From contig ONNS01000020.1 of the NCBI GenBank assembly GCA_900319275.1, positions 1 through 42,282 on the forward strand: DNA of 42,282 bases. The letters are read 5' to 3'. Made by a program: the position numbers and the translations under genes. This document shows, piece by piece, positions 8,251 through 16,800 of this stretch; position 1 is the first letter of the stretch; the number at the start of each line of letters is the position of its first letter. The DNA comes from an uncultured Eubacteriales bacterium. GTDB taxonomy: Bacteria > Bacillota > Clostridia > Oscillospirales > Oscillospiraceae. The notes under the pieces were generated by a model that did not search any database, was not told the DNA's origin, and saw only the letters and a program-made list of their open reading frames with translations.

Positions 8251-8981
8251 TGCCTGACAGGATTTACAACGCGGCGGGGGAGAGGATCCCCCGCCACATT
8301 GCCATCATCATGGATGGCAACGGCCGCTGGGCCAAAAAGCGCGGATTACCGCGCACAGCGGGTCATGCCGCCGGCAGCGAGGTTTTCCGTAAGATCGCCT
8401 ACGCCTGCCGCGATCTCGGCGTCGAGTACCTGACGGTCTACGCCTTTTCGACGGAGAACTGGAATCGCCCGAGCGATGAAGTTACCGCGATCATGAAGCT
8501 TCTGAACAAGTATCTGCACGAGTCGATCGAGACCATGGCCAGGGACCATATCCGTCTGCGCGTCATGGGCGATCTGAGCGGCCTTTCGAGTGAGCTTCAG
8601 GAGCTTGTGCGCGAGACGGACGAGATCTCCGCCGGCTACGAGGGCTTCCAGGCCAACGTCTGCATCAACTACGGCGGCCGGGACGAGATATTGCGCGCCG
8701 CGCGCCGCTACGCCGAGGAATATGCCGCCGGCGATCAAAGCGAGCTGAACGAAGCGCGCTTTGCAAGCTACCTCGATTCGGCCGGTATCCCCGACCCCGA
8801 TCTGCTGATCCGCCCGGGCGGCGAGCAGCGCATCTCCAATTTTCTGCTGTGGCAGTGCGCCTACGCCGAGTTCTATTTCACCGACGTGCTCTGGCCGGAC
8901 TTCACGGTCGACGAGCTGAAAAAAGCGATCGCCGTGTTCTCCCAGCGGGACAGGAGATTCGGAAAAGTCAAGGCCAATTGA
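8250..8981 (+). CDS. uppS: Isoprenyl transferase (undecaprenyl diphosphate synthase)
   Basis: The 243-residue cis-prenyltransferase carries IIMDGNGRWAKKRGLPRTAG with catalytic Asp22, the VYAFSTENWNRP segment, and LLIRPGGEQRISNFLLWQ plus YAEFYFTDVLWPDF at the C-terminal end. It condenses isopentenyl diphosphate units to make the C55 carrier lipid for peptidoglycan and other glycans. It overlaps frr by one base (TGATG). dxr follows after 34 bases with no cdsA in between. Confidence 0.96.
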   Translation: MPDRIYNAAGERIPRHIAIIMDGNGRWAKKRGLPRTAGHAAGSEVFRKIAYACRDLGVEYLTVYAFSTENWNRPSDEVTAIMKLLNKYLHESIETMARDHIRLRVMGDLSGLSSELQELVRETDEISAGYEGFQANVCINYGGRDEILRAARRYAEEYAAGDQSELNEARFASYLDSAGIPDPDLLIRPGGEQRISNFLLWQCAYAEFYFTDVLWPDFTVDELKKAIAVFSQRDRRFGKVKAN

Positions 8982-9015
8982 TGGCATAGACATAGAATTT
9001 CAAAGGAAGAATAGC

Positions 9016-10164
9016 ATGGTAAAGTCACTTTCCATTCTGGGCTGCACCGGTTCGATCGGGCGGCAGTCCATCGCAGTGGCGGAGCATCTGGGGCTGCCTG
9101 TCGCAGCACTGACGGCCAACCGCCAGATCGATCGGCTGGAGGAGCAGGCCCGCCGCCTGCACCCGAAGTTCGTCGCCGTCTATGACGAGCAGGCCGCGAA
9201 GGATTTCAAAATCAAGATCGGCGACACCGATATCCGCGTCGGCGCGGGCATCGAGGGTCTGATCGAGGCCGCGACGCTGCCGGAGGCCGACTGTGTGGTC
9301 ACGGCGGTCTCTGGCGCGGTGGGTTTGAAGCCGACGCTCGCCGCCATTGACGAGCGCAAGCGCATCGCCCTCGCCAACAAGGAGACACTGGTGTGCGCGG
9401 GCAGCCTTGTCATGGCGCGCGCAAAGGAGAAGGGCGCCGAGATCGTGCCGGTCGACTCGGAGCACTCGGCGATCTTCCAGTGCCTGATGGGCCGGAAAAG
9501 CGGCGAGCTGCGCCGTATTTTGCTGACCGGCTCGGGCGGGCCCTTCCGCGGCCGGGCGCGCGCCGAGCTCGAGGACATCACGCCCGAGCAGGCCGTGCGG
9601 CACCCGAACTGGCACATGGGCGCAAAGATCTCGGTCGACAGCGCGACAATGATGAACAAGGGACTCGAGTTTATCGAGGCCATGCATCTTTTTGGCGTCA
9701 CGCCGGACGATATTCAGGTCGTCGTCCACCCGCAGAGCGTGATCCACTCGATGGTTGAGCTCTGCGACGGGACGGTGATCGCCCAGCTCGGCGTGCCCGA
9801 TATGGGGCTGCCGATCCAGCTGGCGATGACCTATCCCGAGCGCTGCCCCTCGATGTTCGAGCGGCTGGACTTCTTCAAGCTCGGCGCGCTGACCTTTGAG
9901 GAGCCGGATCTCGAAAAGACACCCTGCCTCGCGCTTGCCATGGAGGCGGCGCGCACGGGTGGTACGATGGCTTGCGTCATGAGCGCGGCCAACGAGGTCG
10001 CGGTGCACCTGTTCCTGGCGCACAGGCTCGGCTATAACCGGATCTACGACGCGGCAAAAGCGGCAGTCGAGGCCGTCGGCGTCGTGCAGGATCCCGATCT
10101 CGATACCATTCTGGCGGCTGACGAAGCCGCACGGCGCTATGTCAGGGAGCATTACGGTCAATGA
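9016..10164 (+). CDS. dxr: 1-deoxy-D-xylulose 5-phosphate reductoisomerase
   Basis: The 382-residue enzyme has the NADPH-binding GCTGSIGRQ at residues 9-17, the ALANKETLVCAG segment, the metal- and substrate-binding VDSEHSAIFQCL, GSGGPFR and HPNWHMGAKISVDSATMMNK. It converts DXP to 2-C-methylerythritol 4-phosphate, the first committed step of the MEP isoprenoid pathway. AAGGAAG precedes the ATG. It overlaps rseP by four bases (ATGA), so both are cotranslated. With ispG and uppS it makes this operon an isoprenoid-supply unit. Confidence 0.97.
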   Translation: MVKSLSILGCTGSIGRQSIAVAEHLGLPVAALTANRQIDRLEEQARRLHPKFVAVYDEQAAKDFKIKIGDTDIRVGAGIEGLIEAATLPEADCVVTAVSGAVGLKPTLAAIDERKRIALANKETLVCAGSLVMARAKEKGAEIVPVDSEHSAIFQCLMGRKSGELRRILLTGSGGPFRGRARAELEDITPEQAVRHPNWHMGAKISVDSATMMNKGLEFIEAMHLFGVTPDDIQVVVHPQSVIHSMVELCDGTVIAQLGVPDMGLPIQLAMTYPERCPSMFERLDFFKLGALTFEEPDLEKTPCLALAMEAARTGGTMACVMSAANEVAVHLFLAHRLGYNRIYDAAKAAVEAVGVVQDPDLDTILAADEAARRYVREHYGQ

Positions 10165-11228
10165 GCATCTTCTTTATTTTTCTCGGCATTTTGATTTTCG
10201 GCGTCCTCATCGCGATCCACGAGTTTGGCCATTTCACCGTCGCCAAGCTGTGCCATGTGCGTGTGGAGGAGTTTGCCGTCGGCATGGGCCCGGCGATCTG
10301 GCACCGGCAGAAGGGCGAGACCGTCTATTCCCTGCGTATCATCCCCTTTGGCGGCTACTGCGCCATGACTGGCGAAGACGGCCTCTCGGACGATCCGCGC
10401 GCCTTCACCAATCAGGCGGCCTGGAAGCGCTTTCTGATCCTGGTGGCGGGGGCGTTCAATAACTTCGTACTCGGCTTTCTGGTCGTGCTGCTGCTCTATG
10501 CGGGCAGCGTGGGCTTTCGTGCGCCGGTCGTCACGAGCTTCATGGAGGGCTGCCCCTACGAGAGCGCCGAGGGCCTCCAGGCCGGCGACCGCTTTGTGAA
10601 AATCAACGGCAAGCGGATTCTGCTCTATCACGAGGTCAGCCAGTTCCTGCTCGAGGGACAGGAAACCGGTGTTTACGACCTGGTGCTCAAGCGTGACGGT
10701 AAAACAGTTACGCTCAAGGATTTTGAAATGGTACCCCAGGAGTACGAGGGACGGGAGGGCCGCTATTTCGGATTCCTGTTTGAGGCCGTGGACGAGGGAA
10801 ACTTCGTCAATACCCTCCAATACAGCTGGAACACGACGCTCTATTTCGTGCGAACGGTCTGGTACGGGCTCAGCGAGCTTGTGCGCGGCCATGTCAGCGT
10901 CAACGATATGGCAGGGCCGGTCGGCATCGTGGATATGATGGCCGAGCAGGGCACCCAGGCCGAGACCACGAAGGACGGCATTTTCAACGTCCTGTATCTT
11001 GGCGCGCTGATCGCCGTGAACCTGGCCGTGATGAACCTGCTGCCGATCCCGGCGCTCGACGGCGGGCAGATCCTGTTTCTTGTGATCGACGAGGGACAGC
11101 GCCTCTTTACCCACAAAAAGCTCAACCCCAAAATCCAGGGCACGATCAACGCGGTGATGATGGTCCTGCTGCTGGCACTGATGGGCTATATCATGCTGCA
11201 TGACATTGTGAGGATCGTACAGAAATGA
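10161..11228 (+). CDS. rseP: Site-2 intramembrane metalloprotease (RseP/RasP family)
   Basis: The 355-residue M50B protein has the zinc-binding motif HEFGH at residues 20-24 in the first membrane helix, an internal PDZ domain (about 115-190), and the third-ligand helix with NLLPIPALDGGQI near residue 290. A last membrane helix is at the C-terminus. It cleaves transmembrane segments, for example of anti-sigma factors, and clears signal-peptide remnants. It overlaps dxr and ispG by four bases each, a tight operon arrangement common in Clostridia. Confidence 0.95.
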   Translation: MSIFFIFLGILIFGVLIAIHEFGHFTVAKLCHVRVEEFAVGMGPAIWHRQKGETVYSLRIIPFGGYCAMTGEDGLSDDPRAFTNQAAWKRFLILVAGAFNNFVLGFLVVLLLYAGSVGFRAPVVTSFMEGCPYESAEGLQAGDRFVKINGKRILLYHEVSQFLLEGQETGVYDLVLKRDGKTVTLKDFEMVPQEYEGREGRYFGFLFEAVDEGNFVNTLQYSWNTTLYFVRTVWYGLSELVRGHVSVNDMAGPVGIVDMMAEQGTQAETTKDGIFNVLYLGALIAVNLAVMNLLPIPALDGGQILFLVIDEGQRLFTHKKLNPKIQGTINAVMMVLLLALMGYIMLHDIVRIVQK

Positions 11229-12277
11229 CAGAGAGAAAACTGACAAAACAGATCACGGTCGGCGGTGTGCCGGTCGGCGGCGGAGCCGCGATCCCGGTAC
11301 AGTCGATGTGCAACACCAAGACCTGGGACGTGGAGGCCACTGTTCAGCAGATCCGCGACCTCGCGGCCGCGGGCTGCGATATCGTGCGTCTGGCCATCCC
11401 CGACGAGCGCTCGGCGCTGGCCATCGACAAGATCAAAGAGCAAAGCCCGATCCCGCTGGTGGCCGATATCCACTTTGACTACCGCCTCGCGCTGCTTGTA
11501 GCCGAGCGCGGCATCGACAAGATCCGCATCAACCCCGGCAATATCGGCGCGGAGGAGAATGTGCGGGCTGTGGCGAAGGCCTGTAAGGCCAGAAATATCC
11601 CGATCCGCATCGGGATAAACGCCGGCTCGCTTGAGCGTCGTCTGCTCGAGAAATACGGTCACCCCTGCCCCAAGGCGCTTGTCGAGAGCGCAGCGGGCCA
11701 TGTCGAGCTGCTGCGGCGATACGGCTTTGACAATATCTGCCTGTCGATGAAAAGCTCCTCGGTGGCACTGACGATCGACAGCTACCGTCTGGCCTCTGAG
11801 GTCTTCCCGTACCCGCTGCACCTCGGCGTCACCGAGACCGGCACCGCCTGGAACGGCACGATCCAGTCCGCCGTCGGCATCGGCACGCTGCTCGCCGAGG
11901 GCATCGGCGATACGATCCGTGTCTCGCTGACGGCCGACCCTGTCGAGGAGGTCAAAGCCGGGATCGCAATATTGCGCGCGCTCGGGCTGCGCCGCGGCGG
12001 CGTGCGCTTCATCTCCTGCCCGACCTGCGGCCGCACCGAGATCGACCTGATCGGTCTCGCCACCGAGGTCGAGCAGCGGCTGCAAAACGTCCATAAGGAC
12101 ATAACGGTCGCTGTTATGGGCTGCGTTGTCAACGGCCCGGGCGAGGCCCGCGAGGCCGACTTCGGCATCGCCGGCGGCAAGGGCAAGGGCCTGCTGTTCA
12201 AAAAGGGCGAGGTCATCGGCACCTATCCCTACGACCGGCTCTGTGACGCGCTGCTTGAGGAGATCGAAAAAGCGTGA
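11225..12277 (+). CDS. ispG: 4-hydroxy-3-methylbut-2-en-1-yl diphosphate synthase
   Basis: The 350-residue enzyme has an N-terminal TIM-barrel part (PVQSMCNTKTWD, KIRINPGNIG) and a C-terminal iron-sulfur domain. The cluster ligands are Cys265 and Cys268 in SCPTCGRTEID and Cys300 in GCVVNGPGE, with the conserved Glu307. It reduces 2-C-methylerythritol 2,4-cyclodiphosphate to HMBPP, the second-last MEP step. Its start overlaps the rseP stop (ATGA). Confidence 0.97.
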   Translation: MTERKLTKQITVGGVPVGGGAAIPVQSMCNTKTWDVEATVQQIRDLAAAGCDIVRLAIPDERSALAIDKIKEQSPIPLVADIHFDYRLALLVAERGIDKIRINPGNIGAEENVRAVAKACKARNIPIRIGINAGSLERRLLEKYGHPCPKALVESAAGHVELLRRYGFDNICLSMKSSSVALTIDSYRLASEVFPYPLHLGVTETGTAWNGTIQSAVGIGTLLAEGIGDTIRVSLTADPVEEVKAGIAILRALGLRRGGVRFISCPTCGRTEIDLIGLATEVEQRLQNVHKDITVAVMGCVVNGPGEAREADFGIAGGKGKGLLFKKGEVIGTYPYDRLCDALLEEIEKA

Positions 12278-12332
12278 TCTCCGACTGTACATAAAACCGA
12301 AATGAAATACGATTATAGAATGAGGTGCTGGC

Positions 12333-13628
12333 ATGAGAGAAATCAAGGACATCCAGGCGTCCCTGGACAACGGAGCATTTGACGAGGCCCTGTGCGGGCT
12401 CTACTGCCGCGGTATATCGGAGATCGGTCCCTACCGCGCGCGCCTGACGCAGGTCATGGAGGGCTGGCAAAAGGTGTTCGGCAAGGATGATTCCGCCGCC
12501 GTCGCCATCTGCTCGGCCCCCGGCCGCACCGAGCTCGGCGGCAACCACACCGACCACCAGCGCGGCAAGGTGCTGACGGGTTCGGTCGATCTTGACGCCC
12601 TGGCCTGCGTGGCCCCGAACGGCACAAACACCGTCAATCTCTACTCCGAGGGCTATGGTCTGACCAGTGTGGATCTGTCCGTGCTGTCCCCCGATACGGC
12701 GGAGTACAACTCGACCCGCGCGCTGATCCGCGGCGTGGCTGCCGGTGTGGCGCGCAGAGGCTATTCGGTTGCGGGCTTTGACGCCTATCTGATCTCTGAT
12801 GTGCCGGGCGGCTCGGGACTTTCGTCCTCGGCCTGCATCGAGGTGCTGCTGGGGACCGTCGTCAACGAGCTGTTCTGCGCAAATGCGCTTGACAGTGCCG
12901 CAATCGCCCGGATCGGCCAGTACGCCGAGAACGTCTATTTCGGAAAGCCCTCGGGCCTGCTCGACCAGATGGGCTGCGCCATGGGCGGCATCGTGGCCGT
13001 CGACTTCTTTGACAAGGACAACCCCAAGGTCACGCCTGTGAGCTTTGATTTTGCAAAGGCCGGCCATGCGCTTTGCATTGTGGACAGCGGTGCCAACCAC
13101 GCCAACCTCACGGACGACTATGCCGCGATCCCGGTCGAGATGAAGGCTGTCGCCGGAGTCTTCGGCAAAGAGGTGCTCAGCGAGGTCGCTGAGGACGCTT
13201 TCTATCGGGCTATCCCGGTGCTGCGCGCCGACGTGGGCGATCGCGCCGTGCTGCGCGCGATCCACTACTACAGCGACTGCCGCCGCGTCGAACAGATGAT
13301 GGCCGCGCTGGATGCCGGGGACTTCAACGAGTTCCTGCGCCTCGTGTCCGACTCGGGCCGCTCGTCCTATATGTATCTGCAGAACGTCGATACCTACCGC
13401 GATTCGCGCTATCAGCCGGTCGCTGTCGCACTGGCGGCCGCGGAGCACTGCTTGAACGGCCGCGGCGCCTATCGCGTCCACGGCGGCGGCTTTGCCGGAA
13501 CGATCCAGGCCTTTGTCCCCGTAGACATGGCCGAACAGTTCAAGGCCGACATGGACCATCTGCTGGGCCGTGACGCCTGCCATGTGACCTATATCCGCCC
13601 GGTCGGTGGCTGCACGATCGCCGGATAG
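12333..13628 (+). CDS. Galactokinase-family GHMP kinase
   Basis: The 431-residue protein has the galactokinase signature in a clostridial form: CSAPGRTELGGNHTDHQ (about 66-82), the GHMP ATP-binding loop VPGGSGLSSSACIE (about 155-168), GKPSGLLDQMGCAMGG, and the C-terminal GRGAYRVHGGGFAGTIQAF. The family phosphorylates galactose at C1 with ATP. The usual IGEHTDY is LGGNHTDH here, so sugar specificity should be considered open. GAGGTG precedes the ATG. It lies between ispG and polC, and heptad repeats follow it. galE is 26 kb away, so there is no local Leloir operon. Confidence 0.85.
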   Translation: MREIKDIQASLDNGAFDEALCGLYCRGISEIGPYRARLTQVMEGWQKVFGKDDSAAVAICSAPGRTELGGNHTDHQRGKVLTGSVDLDALACVAPNGTNTVNLYSEGYGLTSVDLSVLSPDTAEYNSTRALIRGVAAGVARRGYSVAGFDAYLISDVPGGSGLSSSACIEVLLGTVVNELFCANALDSAAIARIGQYAENVYFGKPSGLLDQMGCAMGGIVAVDFFDKDNPKVTPVSFDFAKAGHALCIVDSGANHANLTDDYAAIPVEMKAVAGVFGKEVLSEVAEDAFYRAIPVLRADVGDRAVLRAIHYYSDCRRVEQMMAALDAGDFNEFLRLVSDSGRSSYMYLQNVDTYRDSRYQPVAVALAAAEHCLNGRGAYRVHGGGFAGTIQAFVPVDMAEQFKADMDHLLGRDACHVTYIRPVGGCTIAG

Positions 13629-13630
13629 GA

Positions 13631-13735
13631 TTAGTGGCCAGTGTTTAGTGGTTAGTGGATAGTGGCCAGTGTTTAGTGGTTAGTGGATAGTGGCTAGTGG
13701 TTAGTGACTAGTGGTTAGTGACTAGTAGTTAGCTG
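13631..13735. repeat. Heptanucleotide tandem repeat, long copy (15 units)
   Basis: Fifteen seven-base units run without a phase break. Most are TTAGTGG, ATAGTGG, CTAGTGG or TTAGTGA, and CCAGTGT occurs twice. A 28-base higher-order unit (CCAGTGT, two TTAGTGG, ATAGTGG) is repeated in tandem. The tract begins two bases after the galactokinase stop codon. Confidence 0.92.
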
Positions 13736-13797
13736 ATCGAGAACAGAGCTGCCATTATCTGAGATTGCCGCAGTTTGGCGGCTGCAATACACAGTAT

Positions 13798-13834
13798 TCT
13801 GACCTTCGGCCGGAGTTGCCGGCCGAAGGTCAGA
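13798..13834 (+). promoter_or_regulatory. Perfect 16-bp hairpin before polC
   Basis: Bases 13798-13813 pair perfectly with 13819-13834 around AGTTG. The polC ribosome binding site AGGAG starts eight bases after the stem. There is no T tract, so a terminator is unlikely. A stabilising 5' structure or processing site is more plausible, but nothing proves a role. Confidence 0.6.
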
Positions 13835-13853
13835 CTACTGCCAGGAGTATACC

Positions 13854-16800
13854 ATGGACCATACCCCTTTTCTGAAAATGTTCCCGGGCTGCGAGGCCCG
13901 GAAAAATACCTGCGGTGGGCTTGAAAACGTATATGTCACCGATGCGCGGGTGGATGTGCGGGAGATGACCGTGCAGATCAGCGCGCACTTTCCGGTGATG
14001 CCCTCGCCGAGCGATATCACGGCCCTGTGCGACTGCATCAAGGCGGATTATGCGCTCGCAGGCGTCGGCATCGTGCCGGACTACCCGAAGAGCGTCCGGG
14101 GCACGATGCCGCTGCCCTCCGAGGGCGGCGCGGCGCCGGGCGGGGGCCACGGCAATGTGCTCCTCGGCCGCGCCGTCAAGCAAAAGAGTGTCCCGATGAA
14201 CACGCTGACGCTCGAATCCGGACGTGTCACCGTCGAGGGTGACGTTGTCGCCGTGAACTCCAAGACCACGAAGAAGGGCGGCGCCGTGCTGGGCTTCGAT
14301 CTGACGGACCTGACGAACACGGTGCATATCTCCCGCTATCTCCGGCAGGAGGACGACCGCAGCATCATCGATCAGATCGCCCCCGGCGACCATCTGATCG
14401 TCCAGGGTGAGGTCACCTACAACAAGTTTGACGACGACATGGTGCTCGAGCCGCGCAATATCATGAAGGGGAAGAAGACCGTCCGCCCCGACGAGGCCGA
14501 GGAAAAGCGCGTGGAGCTGCACCTGCACACCCGCTTTTCGGCTATGGACGCGCTCACCGACCCGGCCGCCGTCGTCAAGCGCGCGGCCTACTGGGGCATG
14601 CCCGCGATCGCCGTGACCGACCACGGGGTGGCCCAGGCCTTCCCGGACATGTGGAAGGCCGGGAAAAAGCACGGCGTCAAGATCATCTACGGCATGGAGG
14701 CCTACTATCTCAACGATATGGACGGCAACAGCGCCGTCATCGGCAACTCCAAGCTGCCGCTGGACAGTGAGTTTGTCGCCTTCGACATCGAGACGACCGG
14801 TCTCAACGCCATGAATAACCGCATGACCGAGATCGGCGCGGTGCTGTTCGCGGGCGGCGAGATCAAAAAGGAGTTCAACACCTTTGTCGACCCCGAGCAG
14901 CCGATCCCGCCCGATATCACCGAGCTGACCGGCATTCGCGACAGCGACGTCGCCGGAGCGCCCAAGGAGGAAGAGGCGCTGCGGATGTTCATGGACTTCT
15001 GCGGCGACCGTCCGCTGATCGCCCACAACGCCCACTTCGACGTCGGCTTCATGACGGCCTGCGCGCGGCGCCACGGCGTGCGCTTCCAGCCGGTATTTAT
15101 GGACACGCTCGCGCTCAGCCAGGCGCTGTGCACCGACCTCAAGCGATTCAAGCTCGACATCGTGTCGAACTATCTGAACCTGCCGAAATTCAACCACCAC
15201 CGCGCCTCGGACGACGCGGCGGCCTGCGCGCGCATCATGATGAAGTTCATCCCGATGCTGGCCGCCCAGGGCGCGAAGACGGTCGATGACATCGAGCACA
15301 TCTACCACTCGCTGCGCCGCACCGACGTGGCGAAGACCTACCATATGATCTTCCTTGTGAAGAACCGCGTGGGGCTGAAAAACCTGTATGAGATGATCTC
15401 GCAGTCCTATCTCAAATACTTCCACCGCACGCCCTGCGTGCCGAAGAGCCTGCTGCTGCAGCACCGCGAGGGTATCCTTGTCGGCTCGGCCTGCGGCATG
15501 GGCGAGCTCTACGGCGCGGTCATGAACGGCGCGAGCGAGGAGGAACTGGAGAAGATCGCCTCGTTTTACGACTATCTCGAGATCCAGCCGATTGCGAATA
15601 ACGGCTTTCTCGTCGAAAACGGCCGCGTAAAGGACGAGAGCGTGCTGCAGGACTATAACCGCACGATCCTCAACCTCGGTCGGAAGCTGAATAAGCCGGT
15701 CATCGCGGCCTCGGACGTGCACTTCCTCGACCCTGAGGATGAACAGTACCGCCATATCCTGCAGGCGGCCAAGAAGTTTTCCGACGCCGACCGCAGCTGC
15801 CCGATCTATTTCCGGACGACGAACGAGATGCTGAAGGAATTTGAGTATCTCGGGAAGGACGTTGCCCGCGAGGTCGTCATCACGAACACCCGCGCGATCG
15901 CCGACCAGGTCGAGGAGATCGAGCTGCTGCCCAAGGACCTCTTCCCGCCGACGATCGAGAACTCGGCCGAGATCCTGCGCGATCTCGTCTATACCAAGAT
16001 GCACCGCATCTACGGCGACCCGCCCCCGAAGATCGTACAGGATCGTGTCGACGTTGAACTGAACACGATCCTCGGCCACCACTACGACGTGATTTACATG
16101 TCGGCCCAGAAGCTGGTGCAGAATTCGCTCGAGCACGGCTATCTGGTCGGCTCGCGTGGCAGCGTCGGCTCGTCGCTTGTGGCCTATATGTCCGGCATCA
16201 CCGAGGTCAACTCCCTGCCGCCGCACTACGTCTGCCCAAAATGCCGCCGCTCGGATTTCATTCTGGACAACTCCTACGGCTGCGGCGCCGATATGCCCGA
16301 GCGGGACTGCCCCGACTGCGGCACGCGTATGCGCCGCGACGGCTTCAACATCCCGTTCGAGACTTTCCTGGGCTACCCCGGCAACGAGAAGACCCCCGAT
16401 ATCGACCTGAACTTCTCGGGCGAGTACCAGGCCAAGGCCCACAAATACACCGAGGTGCTCTTCGGCTCGGACCACGTCTTCCGCGCGGGGACGATCGGCA
16501 CCCTGGCCGAGAAGACGGCCTACGGCTATGTGAAAAAATATCTCGAAGAGCGCGGGATCTCGGCCACTAAGGCCGAGGAAAACCGCCTGGCGCTCGGCCT
16601 TGTAGGTATCAAGCGCACGACCGGCCAGCACCCCGGCGGCCTTGTCGTCGTGCCGCAGGACAAGGACGTCACGGACTTCTGCCCGGTGCAGCACCCGGCC
16701 GACGACCCGAACAGCGACATCATCACGACCCATTTTGAATACCACTGCATGGAGGCGAACCTCCTCAAGCTCGACGAGCTCGGCCACGATGACCCGACGA

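Noticed and set aside
13631..13735. Heptad tract as a CRISPR array
   Set aside because: Units are seven bases without spacers, and no cas gene is in the window.
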